Source: Gammaproteobacteria bacterium | GTDB taxonomy: Bacteria > Pseudomonadota > Gammaproteobacteria > Pseudomonadales > Azotimanducaceae | Length of the DNA: 64,000 nucleotides | Assembly: GCA_021773565.1 (NCBI GenBank) | Contig: JAJFJZ010000025.1 | Coordinates: 62,001 to 126,000 of the forward strand | Direction of reading: 5' to 3' | Shown here: piece after piece, positions 44,030-52,269 of the stretch | How the letters are laid out: each line of letters begins with the position of its first letter | Position numbering within the stretch: position 1 is the stretch's first letter | Translations under genes and position numbers: made by a program | The notes under the pieces: generated by a model | What the model was told of the DNA's origin: nothing | Database searches by the model: none | Seen by the model: only the letters and a program-made list of their open reading frames with translations

Positions 44030-45292
44030 ATGCAAAAGCCACTTTGTGGGCTATCCCTGTTATTGGGTGGCCTGATATTAACTCACTGTGCGGCACTAGC
44101 CGATGAGGCATCCGCAGCGGGGGATACGCGCGCCGATCCCGCGTTAATCCAATTTATACAATCGGTGGTCGACACCAACCCGCGGGTTCAAGCGGCGCGG
44201 GCAGCACTTGATGCCAGCGGCGCCTATCGTGATGCGGCATCGCGACCGCTCTACAACCCGGAACTTTCTCTGGATGCGGAAAATTCCGATACCGACACGC
44301 GTTCCATTGGCATCAGCCAGACCTTGGACTTGGCTGGTAAGCGCAAAGCCCGCACAGCGGTCGCGGAATCAGATCGAATGGTCGTGGAAGCCGAATACCT
44401 CACTGCTCGGTGGTCGGTGACGGTCGATTTACTGGATGGGCTGGCACAGCATCAAACGGGATTGGAGCGCGAAAGTTTAGCCGAGGCGCGTCGCGCCTTG
44501 ATGGATGACTTCGCAACACTAGCGAAAAGGCGCTTCGACGCCGGGGATTTAAACCAAGTCGAATTTTCGCTCGCCACACTCGCTTTTCTGGATGCACGCA
44601 TCCAGAAAGCTACTGTAGGTGCAGCCCTTGCCGAAGCCCGGCAAGCTGTACGCAATCTTACACCACGCTCATCGCCCGAACAGTGGCCCGCTCTGCCGAT
44701 TCAAATGCCCTCGCTGCCGCAAGGTGCGACCAATCCACAATCGCTGGTGCTTGCCTTACCAGAAGTCCTGGCTGCTCGACGCCAGGTCGAAACCGCCAAT
44801 GCGGTGGTGAATTTACGCAAACGCGAACGCCGACCCGATCCCACGATCAGCCTCGCCGGTGGTCGAGAAAGTGGTGCGAACTTAGTTGGCCTCAATCTAA
44901 CGATACCGATCTTCGTCCGTAATCGGTTCAACTACGAAGTCACCGCGGCGATAGCGGAACGCAGTCAAGCCCAGCAAGTCTCCGATGACGTAATGCAACG
45001 CGCGTACGCGCGGCTCACCAGTGCGGCGGAACGCTACGAATTGTCGCGTGGTGCTTGGGGTGATTGGCAACAAACGGGTCAATCCAGTTTGACCAACCAA
45101 ACCGAACAACTGCAAAAACTCTGGCAAGCGGGCGAGCTCAGCACCACCGATTACCTCGTGCAATTACGCCAAACCCTTGATGTTCAAGAAAGTGCCTTAG
45201 ATCTGCGCCAGACGCTCTGGCGCGCCTGGTTCGAGTGGCTTTGGGCTTCTGGCCAGGTCGATGCCTGGTTAGGCCAAGGAGCCTTGCGATGA
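44030..45292 (+). CDS. czcC: CzcC-like outer membrane efflux protein (TolC family)
   Basis: 420 residues. A signal peptide (ending AALADEA) and the duplicated helical hairpin of TolC proteins: DAASRPLYNPELSLDAE, SIGISQTLDLAGKRKART, a repeat RLTSAAERYELS and a C-terminal LQKLWQAGELSTTDYLVQLRQTLD. It forms the outer-membrane channel for the tripartite exporter. The adaptor begins 36 bases after its stop. Gene symbol given by position and family; metal selectivity not proven. Confidence 0.88.
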   Translation: MQKPLCGLSLLLGGLILTHCAALADEASAAGDTRADPALIQFIQSVVDTNPRVQAARAALDASGAYRDAASRPLYNPELSLDAENSDTDTRSIGISQTLDLAGKRKARTAVAESDRMVVEAEYLTARWSVTVDLLDGLAQHQTGLERESLAEARRALMDDFATLAKRRFDAGDLNQVEFSLATLAFLDARIQKATVGAALAEARQAVRNLTPRSSPEQWPALPIQMPSLPQGATNPQSLVLALPEVLAARRQVETANAVVNLRKRERRPDPTISLAGGRESGANLVGLNLTIPIFVRNRFNYEVTAAIAERSQAQQVSDDVMQRAYARLTSAAERYELSRGAWGDWQQTGQSSLTNQTEQLQKLWQAGELSTTDYLVQLRQTLDVQESALDLRQTLWRAWFEWLWASGQVDAWLGQGALR

Positions 45293-45327
45293 ATAGCACT
45301 GCACGAACAACTGTAATGGAGAATCTC

Positions 45328-46455
45328 ATGAAGAATAATCAAACACTTTGGGCTGTATGTCTGTGTATGGCCTTGATCGTCCCCACCAATGCCCAGGAAG
45401 AAGAACACGACGATCACGAAGGCGAGGAAGAGAGCAGCGCGATCGAACTGACCGCCGAGGAGCAGCGTTCGGCAGGGATTGTCGTTGCGGCTATCGGCCC
45501 GCGCGCACTCAACGAAACATTGCGCGTACCGGGAGAGGTGGTTATCAACGCCTATCGATCGGCTCGCGTTACACCACGCATCACTGCACAAGTCGCAGCC
45601 CGTCATGTACGACTGGGTGACTCAGTCATACCGGGTCAATCGCTTGTCACTCTTTCAAGCGTAGCGATGGCGGAAGCCCAAGGCGCTCTCGTTGTCGCCA
45701 ACCGCGAATGGCAACGGGTGAAATCTCTCGGCCGCGAAACGGTTTCTGAGCGACGCTATACCGAAGCACAAGTAGCACAACAGCAAGCGCTCGCCAAAGT
45801 GCTCGCCTATGGTATGACGGCGGTGCAAGCCAATACGCTGATGCAATCCGGTGATGCGAGTAAGGCCACCGGATCGTTTGATCTACTAGCACCACAAGCC
45901 GGTACGGTATTGCAAGACGACTTCATTGTCGGCGAATTGATCGAGCCCGGTCGCGTACTCATCGACATCAGCGACGAATCGGTCATGTGGGTTGAGGCGC
46001 AAACCATACCGAACGGATTGTCGAAGATCGGAGACGGTACCACGGCGCGCGTGACGCTCGATGGTATCAACTGGTTTGAAGGCACCGTCATTCAGCGTCA
46101 TCACCGATTAGACGAGACGACGCGTACTCAGGGTCTTCGTATCGAGGTCGATAATGCCGCAGATAGATTACATCCCGGTCAGTTCGTCGAAGTTGAAATT
46201 GTCACAGGTGTTGGCGCGCCGGTGCTCGCTGTGCCAAGCACAGCCGTCACGATGATCGAGGGCGAACCGAACGTGTTTCGGTTGGAGGAAGGCCACGAGT
46301 TTCATGCCGAGCGCTTTAAGGCCGGTCCGACCGTGGGCGATTGGGTGGTGGTTCTTGCAGGCTTGGCTGACGGTGAAGAAATAGCCGTCGATGGCGTGTT
46401 TCATCTCAAATCACTGATGTTGAAGTCTTCGCTCGGCGAAGGCCACGCGCACTAG
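45328..46455 (+). CDS. czcB: CzcB-like periplasmic adaptor (membrane fusion protein)
   Basis: About 375 residues. Signal peptide (ending NAQ), then an acidic His-containing stretch EEEHDDHEGEEE likely to bind metal, and the adaptor body (RVTPRITAQVAARHVRLGDSVIPGQSLVTLSS; hairpin; FDLLAPQAGTVLQDDFIVGELIEPGRVL). GGAG precedes the ATG at 45328; an ATG at 45289 overlapping the TolC stop is the alternative. Links the RND pump to the outer-membrane channel and may donate metal. Confidence 0.9.
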   Translation: MKNNQTLWAVCLCMALIVPTNAQEEEHDDHEGEEESSAIELTAEEQRSAGIVVAAIGPRALNETLRVPGEVVINAYRSARVTPRITAQVAARHVRLGDSVIPGQSLVTLSSVAMAEAQGALVVANREWQRVKSLGRETVSERRYTEAQVAQQQALAKVLAYGMTAVQANTLMQSGDASKATGSFDLLAPQAGTVLQDDFIVGELIEPGRVLIDISDESVMWVEAQTIPNGLSKIGDGTTARVTLDGINWFEGTVIQRHHRLDETTRTQGLRIEVDNAADRLHPGQFVEVEIVTGVGAPVLAVPSTAVTMIEGEPNVFRLEEGHEFHAERFKAGPTVGDWVVVLAGLADGEEIAVDGVFHLKSLMLKSSLGEGHAH

Positions 46456-46464
46456 GGGAATAGT

Positions 46465-49400
46465 ATGTTAGAAAAATTAGTCGAAGCCTCTCTGCGCTAC
46501 AAGTTTTTGGTACTGATCATTTTCGGTGTTGTTGCCGCCTTGGGTTGGCGCGCCGTCGTGACAATACCCATCGATGCATTTCCGGACGTGACACCGGCAC
46601 AGGTAAACATTTACACCGAGTCGCCCGGGCTTGCGGCGGAAGACGTGGAACAGCTTTTAACATTTCCGATTGAATCAAGCATGGCGGGTCTGCCCAAAGT
46701 GCAGCAGATTCGCTCGGTTAGCCTCTTTGGTTTGTCTTATGTCGCGGTCTATTTTGACGATGACATGGATATTTACTTTGCGCGCCGTCTGGTCGGCGAG
46801 CGCCTGCAAGAAGTGGGCGATCGTATACCCGAAGGCTATGGCACGCCGGAGATGGGGCCCAATACGTCTGGATTGGGACAGGTGTTTTGGTACACATTGG
46901 AACGGACTGACGAGAAACTCAATGCCGCCATCACCGACATGGATCTGCGCACGCTGCACGATTGGAATGTGCGCTTGATTCTACGCACCGCGCCTGGTGT
47001 CGATGACGTCACGTCCTGGGGTGGTCAGGAACGGCAGTTTCAGGTCGTCATCGATCCTTTAAATCTCATCAAATACGATCTAACCTTCACCGATGTTATG
47101 CAGGTGATCGAAGCCAATAACCGGCAAGTCGGTGGACAATACATCGATGTCGGTTCTGAGCAATACCTCGTCCGAGGTTTGGGATTGGTAGAGAACGAGC
47201 ACGACATTGGCGACATGGTCTTGAAGGTTGAAGACGGTACACCCGTGTATATGCGCGACATTGCCGTTATCGAGCAGGCGGGCTCACTGCGCTTTGGTGC
47301 GGTGACACGTGACGGTAAAGAGGTTGTGCTGGGCATGGCCTTGTCTCGGCTCGGTGAAAACGCCGCCGCTGTGGTCGATTCTGTGAAAGAGAAAATTGAA
47401 ATTCTCGATCAGTCCTTACCGGAAGGTGTCACGTTGCGGCCAGTCTACGATCGTACTGATCTGGTCGACAAAGCCGTCGGCACAGCCGTGAGTGCGTTGG
47501 TAGAAGGTTCCATCCTGGTGGCGATCGTGTTGTTTTTGTTTCTGGGGGAGTTGCGCTCAGCAGTCGTTGTAATCAGCGCGCTACCGCTGGCCATGTTGAT
47601 CGCATTTATATTCATGAATGAAGCGGGTTTGTCAGCAAATCTCATGTCATTGGCAGGTCTCGCCGTAGGTATCGGGATGATGGTTGATGGCGCTGTCGTC
47701 ATGGTCGAAAACGCATTTCGCATTATGTCAGAGCGCCTCGAGTCGGGGGAGCCGGTCGATCGTACCAGCGCGGTGCTGCAAGCCGCGCGCGAGGTTGCTA
47801 ACCCGATCGCGTTCGCGATTATGATCATCATCGTGGTGTTTCTTCCGCTGTTCGCCCTTGAAGGTCTTGAGGGCAAACTCTTCAAACCTATGGCCTTCAA
47901 CATCAGTTATGCGATGGCGGGGTCGTTGGTACTGACACTGACGTTGATCCCGGTACTGGCAGCGCTAATCCTAAAACCAAAGCCTGAACGTGACACCTGG
48001 CTGGTGCGTGTGATTAAGGCGCGTTATTTGCCGCTGCTTTCGTGGTCGTTAGCGAATAAGAAAGTGGTTGTCGGCAGTGCAGTGGGCATGCTCGTATTGA
48101 GCCTCGCGCTGTTTCCGTTTCTCGGCAAAGAGTTCATGCCGCAGCTGCAGGAAGGTTCGATCATGTGGCGCGTCACGTCGATTCCGTCGGCGTCCCTGGA
48201 TCAGTCCATCAAGATCTCCATAGACATAGAGAACGCGTTGTCTGAGTTTCCGGAAGTCAAAACGACCGTAGCGATGATCGGCCGCGCCGAGAAAGGGGAG
48301 ACCGCGGATGTTAATTACATGGAGATTTACACCGAACTCAATCCTGAGTCCGAATGGTCTGGCGATCGCGACATCACCGAGTTAGCCGAAGCGATGCGCG
48401 AAAAACTGGAGGTCGTTGTGCCGACAGCGGTGGTTGCCTTTACCCAACCTATTCAAATGCGTGTTGAGGAATTGATTTCGGGTGTCCGCGCAACTTTGGC
48501 AGCCAAAATCTACGGTGAGGATCTCACGGTACTGGATAGTCTGAGTGAAGAAGTCAAAGACGCGATAGCCGGTGTAGAGGGTGTCGCGGATCTGTCACTT
48601 GAGGCCAATGTTGGCAAGCCGCAGATTCGCATTAAAGTGAAACGCGATCAATTGGCGCGTTTTGGTTTGAATGCCGATGATGTGTTGTCCGTGGTACGCA
48701 CGGGTATTGGTAACGAACCGGTGTCTACATTGATCGATGGTGTGCGCCGATTTGATATTACTGCGCGCCTGAATGACGCTTCCAAAGCGTCGGTGCAGTC
48801 GATCGAGCGCATTCCACTCAAGACCAGCGGTGGTGCAATCGTGCCATTGTCCGCAGTTGCTGATGTGACTGTAGCGGAGGGCTATTCCTTTGTACGTCGT
48901 GAGCAATTACAGCGCTACGCCGTAATTCAGATGGACGTGCGCGGCCGCGACGTCGATGGCTTCGTGAAGGATGCGAATGCTGCGATTGAAAATCAAATTG
49001 ACCTACCACCTGGCTACTGGATCGAATGGGGTGGCGCGTTCGAGAATCAGCAACGTGCTCTCGCGCGTCTGTCGGTGATTGTTCCCTTGACGATCTTCTT
49101 CATCTTCGTGTTGCTCTACACCGCTTTTAACTCAGTGAAGTTCGCGACGCTCATTATCGCTAACGTGCCGTTCGCTACTATCGGTGGTTTGGTAGCACTG
49201 TTCATCAGTGGCCAGTACGTATCGGTGCCCTCAGCGATCGGTTTTATCGCCGTGTTTGGTGTCGCGATGCTCAATGGCATTGTGCTGGTGAGTTTCATCA
49301 ACGAGCTACGCGAGAAAGGTCTGAGTGTATCTGAGGCCGTGCGACAGGGTGCCGAACTTCGGCTTCGCCCCGTATTGATGACAGCCAGTGTGGCCATCCT

Positions 49401-49584
49401 AGGCCTGGTCCCGATGTTACTGTCCTCCGGTGTAGGTGCAGAAACACAGCGACCGTTGGCCTCCGTAGTTGTCGGTGGCCTGATTACTTCAACACTCCTC
49501 ACTCTGGTGTTGTTACCGGTCATTTATGAGTGGATGGAAACGCGAGATGCTAAAGCCGGCAAGGCGGAGGCGGAAGATGCGTAA
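46465..49584 (+). CDS. czcA: CzcA-like heavy-metal RND efflux pump
   Basis: 1039 residues with the twelve-helix RND plan and two large periplasmic loops. Helix 4 has LAVGIGMMVDGAVVMVENAF with the essential Asp and Glu, and helix 10 region GVAMLNGIVLVSF. The size and the neighbours place it in the heavy-metal efflux (HME) subfamily, which exports divalent or monovalent metals by proton antiport. The helix 4 motif is not the exact one of classical CzcA, so Zn/Co/Cd versus Ni specificity is open. A PII-like gene follows in the same operon. Confidence 0.92.
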   Translation: MLEKLVEASLRYKFLVLIIFGVVAALGWRAVVTIPIDAFPDVTPAQVNIYTESPGLAAEDVEQLLTFPIESSMAGLPKVQQIRSVSLFGLSYVAVYFDDDMDIYFARRLVGERLQEVGDRIPEGYGTPEMGPNTSGLGQVFWYTLERTDEKLNAAITDMDLRTLHDWNVRLILRTAPGVDDVTSWGGQERQFQVVIDPLNLIKYDLTFTDVMQVIEANNRQVGGQYIDVGSEQYLVRGLGLVENEHDIGDMVLKVEDGTPVYMRDIAVIEQAGSLRFGAVTRDGKEVVLGMALSRLGENAAAVVDSVKEKIEILDQSLPEGVTLRPVYDRTDLVDKAVGTAVSALVEGSILVAIVLFLFLGELRSAVVVISALPLAMLIAFIFMNEAGLSANLMSLAGLAVGIGMMVDGAVVMVENAFRIMSERLESGEPVDRTSAVLQAAREVANPIAFAIMIIIVVFLPLFALEGLEGKLFKPMAFNISYAMAGSLVLTLTLIPVLAALILKPKPERDTWLVRVIKARYLPLLSWSLANKKVVVGSAVGMLVLSLALFPFLGKEFMPQLQEGSIMWRVTSIPSASLDQSIKISIDIENALSEFPEVKTTVAMIGRAEKGETADVNYMEIYTELNPESEWSGDRDITELAEAMREKLEVVVPTAVVAFTQPIQMRVEELISGVRATLAAKIYGEDLTVLDSLSEEVKDAIAGVEGVADLSLEANVGKPQIRIKVKRDQLARFGLNADDVLSVVRTGIGNEPVSTLIDGVRRFDITARLNDASKASVQSIERIPLKTSGGAIVPLSAVADVTVAEGYSFVRREQLQRYAVIQMDVRGRDVDGFVKDANAAIENQIDLPPGYWIEWGGAFENQQRALARLSVIVPLTIFFIFVLLYTAFNSVKFATLIIANVPFATIGGLVALFISGQYVSVPSAIGFIAVFGVAMLNGIVLVSFINELREKGLSVSEAVRQGAELRLRPVLMTASVAILGLVPMLLSSGVGAETQRPLASVVVGGLITSTLLTLVLLPVIYEWMETRDAKAGKAEAEDA

Positions 49585-49616
49585 TTTATTACTTTATCTG
49601 GTGCAGGAGACGAAAT

Positions 49617-49940
49617 ATGTTTGCTAAAGAAGTGAAGGCATTTGTTCACAGAAACCGGGTGGCCGATGTTGTGAACGCATTAAACAAAGCGAGGTTTCAC
49701 AATATTACGATCGTTGACGTGCAAGGAATACTCAAAGCAATGAACAGCAAGGAGCAAAATTATTCAGTGGAGATAGGGCAAAAGGTTGTCAACGAGGTCA
49801 AGCTGGAATTGGTGTGCGATGACGAGTCTCGACTTGCTGAGGCCGTTTTCGCAATACGTGAAAATGCAAAGACCGGACAACCGTCCGCAGGCTGGATCTA
49901 TATTACTGAAATCAATTCGGTAATTGAGATCACTAACTGA
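49617..49940 (+). CDS. PII-like protein of the metal-efflux operon (PII-NG type)
   Basis: 107 residues with the ferredoxin-like PII fold: MFAKEVKAFVHRNRVADVVNALNKARFHNITIVDVQG, a T-loop region without the uridylylated tyrosine, ENAKTGQPSAGWIYITEINSVIEIT (the B-loop and C-terminal strand). A PII group associated with metal-efflux RND operons (PII-NG) has been reported; this fits by position and pattern. It could bind a nucleotide or metal and modulate the pump. Starts 32 bases after CzcA. Confidence 0.82.
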   Translation: MFAKEVKAFVHRNRVADVVNALNKARFHNITIVDVQGILKAMNSKEQNYSVEIGQKVVNEVKLELVCDDESRLAEAVFAIRENAKTGQPSAGWIYITEINSVIEITN

Positions 49941-50050
49941 GAAACAGAGCTGTTTTTGTTCTTGCAAAACGGACTGTGCGTCTTGATCCTGGTACTTAAC
50001 TCGAAACGTTGGGCTGTCTTCCGGTCGTGTTTTTCGTTGATCATAAAGTC

Positions 50051-50354
50051 GCGTCGTAGCCCGTGATAGAGCAGGGAAGCTAGTATGGCTCGATCGCGTT
50101 TGCCTTTGAGTATTTTTTTCGTCCGGTGCATCCAGGAGTTTTCGCGCTCGCGTTACCAAGCGGAATTCTTCAGGTGCACCCAAACCAAGGAACCGAGAAA
50201 AATCGGTCACGTCGGTTTTGTACGCACGACGTGTATTGTTATTTCGAATGTTTGCGAACCACTCGAGTTCCGGAGGAACGTCAGCCAATCCTCGAAATTG
50301 CGCATGGGTGATGGCGCGACCAGCGTCAGATATCTTTGCAAGATTTCGCTTCAT
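50051..50354 (-). pseudogene. Decayed tyrosine recombinase (integrase)
   Basis: From ATG at 50354 the minus strand encodes the N-terminal SAM-like core-binding part of a XerC-like integrase (FRGLADVPPELEWFANIRNNNTRRAYKTDVTDFSRFL). After RLVTRA the frame jumps to RKLLDAPDEK, so about 75 residues of the usual linker are deleted; then a one-base frameshift in an A-rich stretch shifts to the frame that reads LKGKRDRAILASLLYHGLRR, after which homology ends. The catalytic C-terminal part is missing. It sits at the right end of the metal module, as expected of a degraded mobile element. No intact copy is in the window. Confidence 0.75.
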
Positions 50355-50579
50355 ACGTGCCAGCGCCCTTCTAACGTTTTATACAGGATAATGTATTTTA
50401 TCATGTACAAAATAGTGTCTATAAACTAACTATGAAGGCCCTCGAAGGAAAAATTCCTGGAAATTCACCCGATAATATTTGGGTTGAGGTAATATCAGAT
50501 TGTTATCACTTTAATGTAGTTTCCCTCAGGTTCGAGTTGAGCCTTACTATTTTAAAAGTGGGGTGCTGTTCAGAACCTA

Positions 50580-50599
50580 ATGCTCACCTAAATGAGCAT
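50580..50599. repeat. Short inverted repeat at the end of the TetR gene
   Basis: ATGCTCA (50580-50586) and TGAGCAT (50593-50599) form a 7-bp inverted repeat with a 6-base loop just beyond the TetR stop. It could be a weak terminator; there is no following T-run. The rest of the 250-base gap from 50355 to 50601 holds only AT-rich sequence and nothing else I can identify. Confidence 0.35.
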
Positions 50600-50601
50600 C
50601 T

Positions 50602-51234
50602 CTAGTTACATAGGTATCCAATTAGCATTCGCACCAGTTCCAACTTCAGTTCTTCTTTGGAGATCTTCAAAGTTCGCGTTTGCGGCGCCAACGGATAGAG
50701 CAAGCGGTTGCGACAGGTGACCGTTACAAAGTACAAGCCAAGATTTACTGCCCGCTCCGGATCAGAATGCGTTATCTCAGCACGGAAAGAGAGCAATGCG
50801 TCGAGTAAGAATGAATATTGCTTTTGCCGCCGCAAGGCAAACTTTTTAGATTCTGATCTCTTTGGAGATCGAGCAGCATACTCATATAAAGCACGACTGA
50901 GATTTGGAATCTCCCCGAACGTAGCCACGAAATGGTGAACAATTAGTTCTGCAATTTCTTCAAGCGAGCGAGCGTTGGCGACAGATTCCTCCAGTTGAAC
51001 CAAGCGTACTTGAAGCTGCTCCTCATATTCTGCATACAGCACCGAAAGGAGCGCATTTTTGTCCGGAAACCGAGCGTAGAAAGACCCTATCGAGGTGCCT
51101 GCCTCGTACACAATTCGCCGCACTGAAATCGACTCAAAGGACTCCTTCACCAAAATACCGGCCGTGGCTTGCAGAATTCGGGCCTGCGTTTCGCGACTGC
51201 GATCCTGTTTCGGGGGGTGCAAATGCTTGTTCAT
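50602..51234 (-). CDS. TetR-family transcriptional regulator
   Basis: 210 residues. The N-terminal helix-turn-helix is clear: RETQARILQATAGILVKESFESISVRRIVYEAGTSIGSFYARFPDKNALLSVLY, the signature of TetR repressors. The C-terminal ligand domain is helical and without a recognised motif. A perfect palindrome 10-26 bases upstream of its start codon is the likely operator. It probably represses itself and the divergent membrane protein. The inducer is unknown. Confidence 0.9.
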   Translation of the reverse strand: MNKHLHPPKQDRSRETQARILQATAGILVKESFESISVRRIVYEAGTSIGSFYARFPDKNALLSVLYAEYEEQLQVRLVQLEESVANARSLEEIAELIVHHFVATFGEIPNLSRALYEYAARSPKRSESKKFALRRQKQYSFLLDALLSFRAEITHSDPERAVNLGLYFVTVTCRNRLLYPLAPQTRTLKISKEELKLELVRMLIGYLCN

Positions 51235-51243
51235 TTGGTTATA

Positions 51244-51260
51244 TTAGAACAGTGTTCTAA
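51244..51260. promoter_or_regulatory. Palindromic operator between divergent genes
   Basis: TTAGAACA G TGTTCTAA, a perfect 8-1-8 palindrome, lies between the start of the TetR gene and the divergent membrane protein gene. The position and symmetry are those of a TetR-type operator. Weak palindromic continuation (ATA...TAT) extends it. Confidence 0.7.
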
Positions 51261-51312
51261 ATATGTTGATCTGATATTGCTGGTTACTAATGTATCCAGC
51301 GGGGGGGAAACA

Positions 51313-51723
51313 ATGCTTAGCGTAACGAAGTTCATGCGTGGCCGAAGTTTTGCAGCGGTAATTATAGGATACGCAACAATAGCAATAGGAGCGACCGTCT
51401 TTCAGACTTTGTTATTCGACGGCATAAGTTATTGGGATTCACCATGGCCCGACCTGCTTATCGGCGGTGGACTCACTGCATTGAGTGCAGTCCTGGGTGG
51501 CTACTTCCTCGCTCTAATCGCACCTTTTCATCCGATGCTGCACGCTCTCCCCCTTGTCCTGTGGCTATGTTTCGAGACAACGGTTATATATCTAACCGAT
51601 ATCACAGCGGGTCCTCTTTGGTTCGATGTAGTTGCCGGTGGCAGTCTTGTTGTTGGTGTCCTGATTGGTGCGTTCACCTTTACGCGCATCGCGGGACAGA
51701 GGCTGGTGACGTCTGACATATAG
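51313..51723 (+). CDS. Four-helix membrane protein, TetR-divergent
   Basis: 136 residues with four hydrophobic segments (about 15-35, 50-75, 80-100 and 110-130). A GGGGGGAAACA ribosome site precedes the ATG at 51313; the longer frame (from 51169) would overlap the operator and the TetR start. I do not recognise the family. Its control by the adjacent TetR suggests a role in export or membrane adaptation, as an inference only. Confidence 0.7.
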   Translation: MLSVTKFMRGRSFAAVIIGYATIAIGATVFQTLLFDGISYWDSPWPDLLIGGGLTALSAVLGGYFLALIAPFHPMLHALPLVLWLCFETTVIYLTDITAGPLWFDVVAGGSLVVGVLIGAFTFTRIAGQRLVTSDI

Positions 51724-51839
51724 ATAATCGACAGCTATTTGTCACCCTATGTTCGCTACGCTATTAGGAGTTTCTTATTTAACCCAGGTACCGATCGATT
51801 GAACTATCATCTACACAGCTGCCTGGTTTACCAAAAAGA

Positions 51840-52133
51840 CTAGGAGAGAGCGGGTACTTCCCACAATAGTCCGCCGGAATTTTTGTGGTAGGACATGCCA
51901 TGCTGTACAAGCTCTTTTTCCACCTCGGCGGGAAGACAATTAAATCGCTTACCCAGCTCACGTGAGCTGAATAACCTGACAACGTTCGAATCTGTCGTGG
52001 GCTGTTGCCATTCATCTATTAAGGTATCGCCCAGGGTATCGTTCAGGGCTGCCGGAGATGGCGTGCTGAGATCGATTACAACTCGTGGCTTGTTTGCTAC
52101 AAATGACTTGCTTGCTGATCTTACATGCTGCAT
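51840..52133 (-). CDS. Small protein of unknown function
   Basis: 97 residues, no membrane segment. The N-terminus has a Lys/Ser-rich stretch, followed by RVVIDLSTPSPAALNDTLGDTLIDEW and a helical SSRELGKRFNCLPAEVEKELVQHG segment that looks like a helix-turn-helix-like or four-helix fragment, but I do not recognise a family. Upstream (52198-52217) lies a LexA-like box, so it may be SOS-controlled. An AGGG lies upstream of its ATG. Confidence 0.6.
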   Translation of the reverse strand: MQHVRSASKSFVANKPRVVIDLSTPSPAALNDTLGDTLIDEWQQPTTDSNVVRLFSSRELGKRFNCLPAEVEKELVQHGMSYHKNSGGLLWEVPALS

Positions 52134-52197
52134 TTTAGAGCCCTATTACTAGCTTAAAATTCTTAATAAATACACTCGAAAAACTACTGTATCGAAA

Positions 52198-52217
52198 TAC
52201 TGTATAATTGTCCAGTA
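52198..52217. promoter_or_regulatory. LexA-like box overlapping a -10 element
   Basis: TACTGTATAATTGTCCAGTA matches the E. coli LexA consensus TACTGTATATATATACAGTA at 16 of 20 positions, with the core CTGT-N8-CCAG one base off. It overlaps a perfect TATAAT at 52203-52208 on the plus strand, which could be the promoter of the NHL-repeat gene, and lies 65 bases upstream of the divergent small gene. A second TACTGTAT at 52185-52192 forms a direct repeat, and CCAGTACTGG at 52212-52221 is a palindrome. Which gene it controls is unclear. Confidence 0.5.
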
Positions 52218-52269
52218 CTGGATATAACACTAGTTATTTGCATAAAACCCGACGGCAATGGAGGCCCCA

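Noticed and set aside
49764-50354. A 196-codon minus-strand ORF overlapping the PII-like gene
   Set aside because: Only its first part matches integrases. After a deletion junction and a frameshift the rest reads as nonsense and overlaps a well-supported PII-like gene.
51169-51312. Longer start of the TetR-divergent membrane protein
   Set aside because: The added 48 residues overlap the TetR start and the operator, while a strong ribosome site precedes the ATG at 51313.
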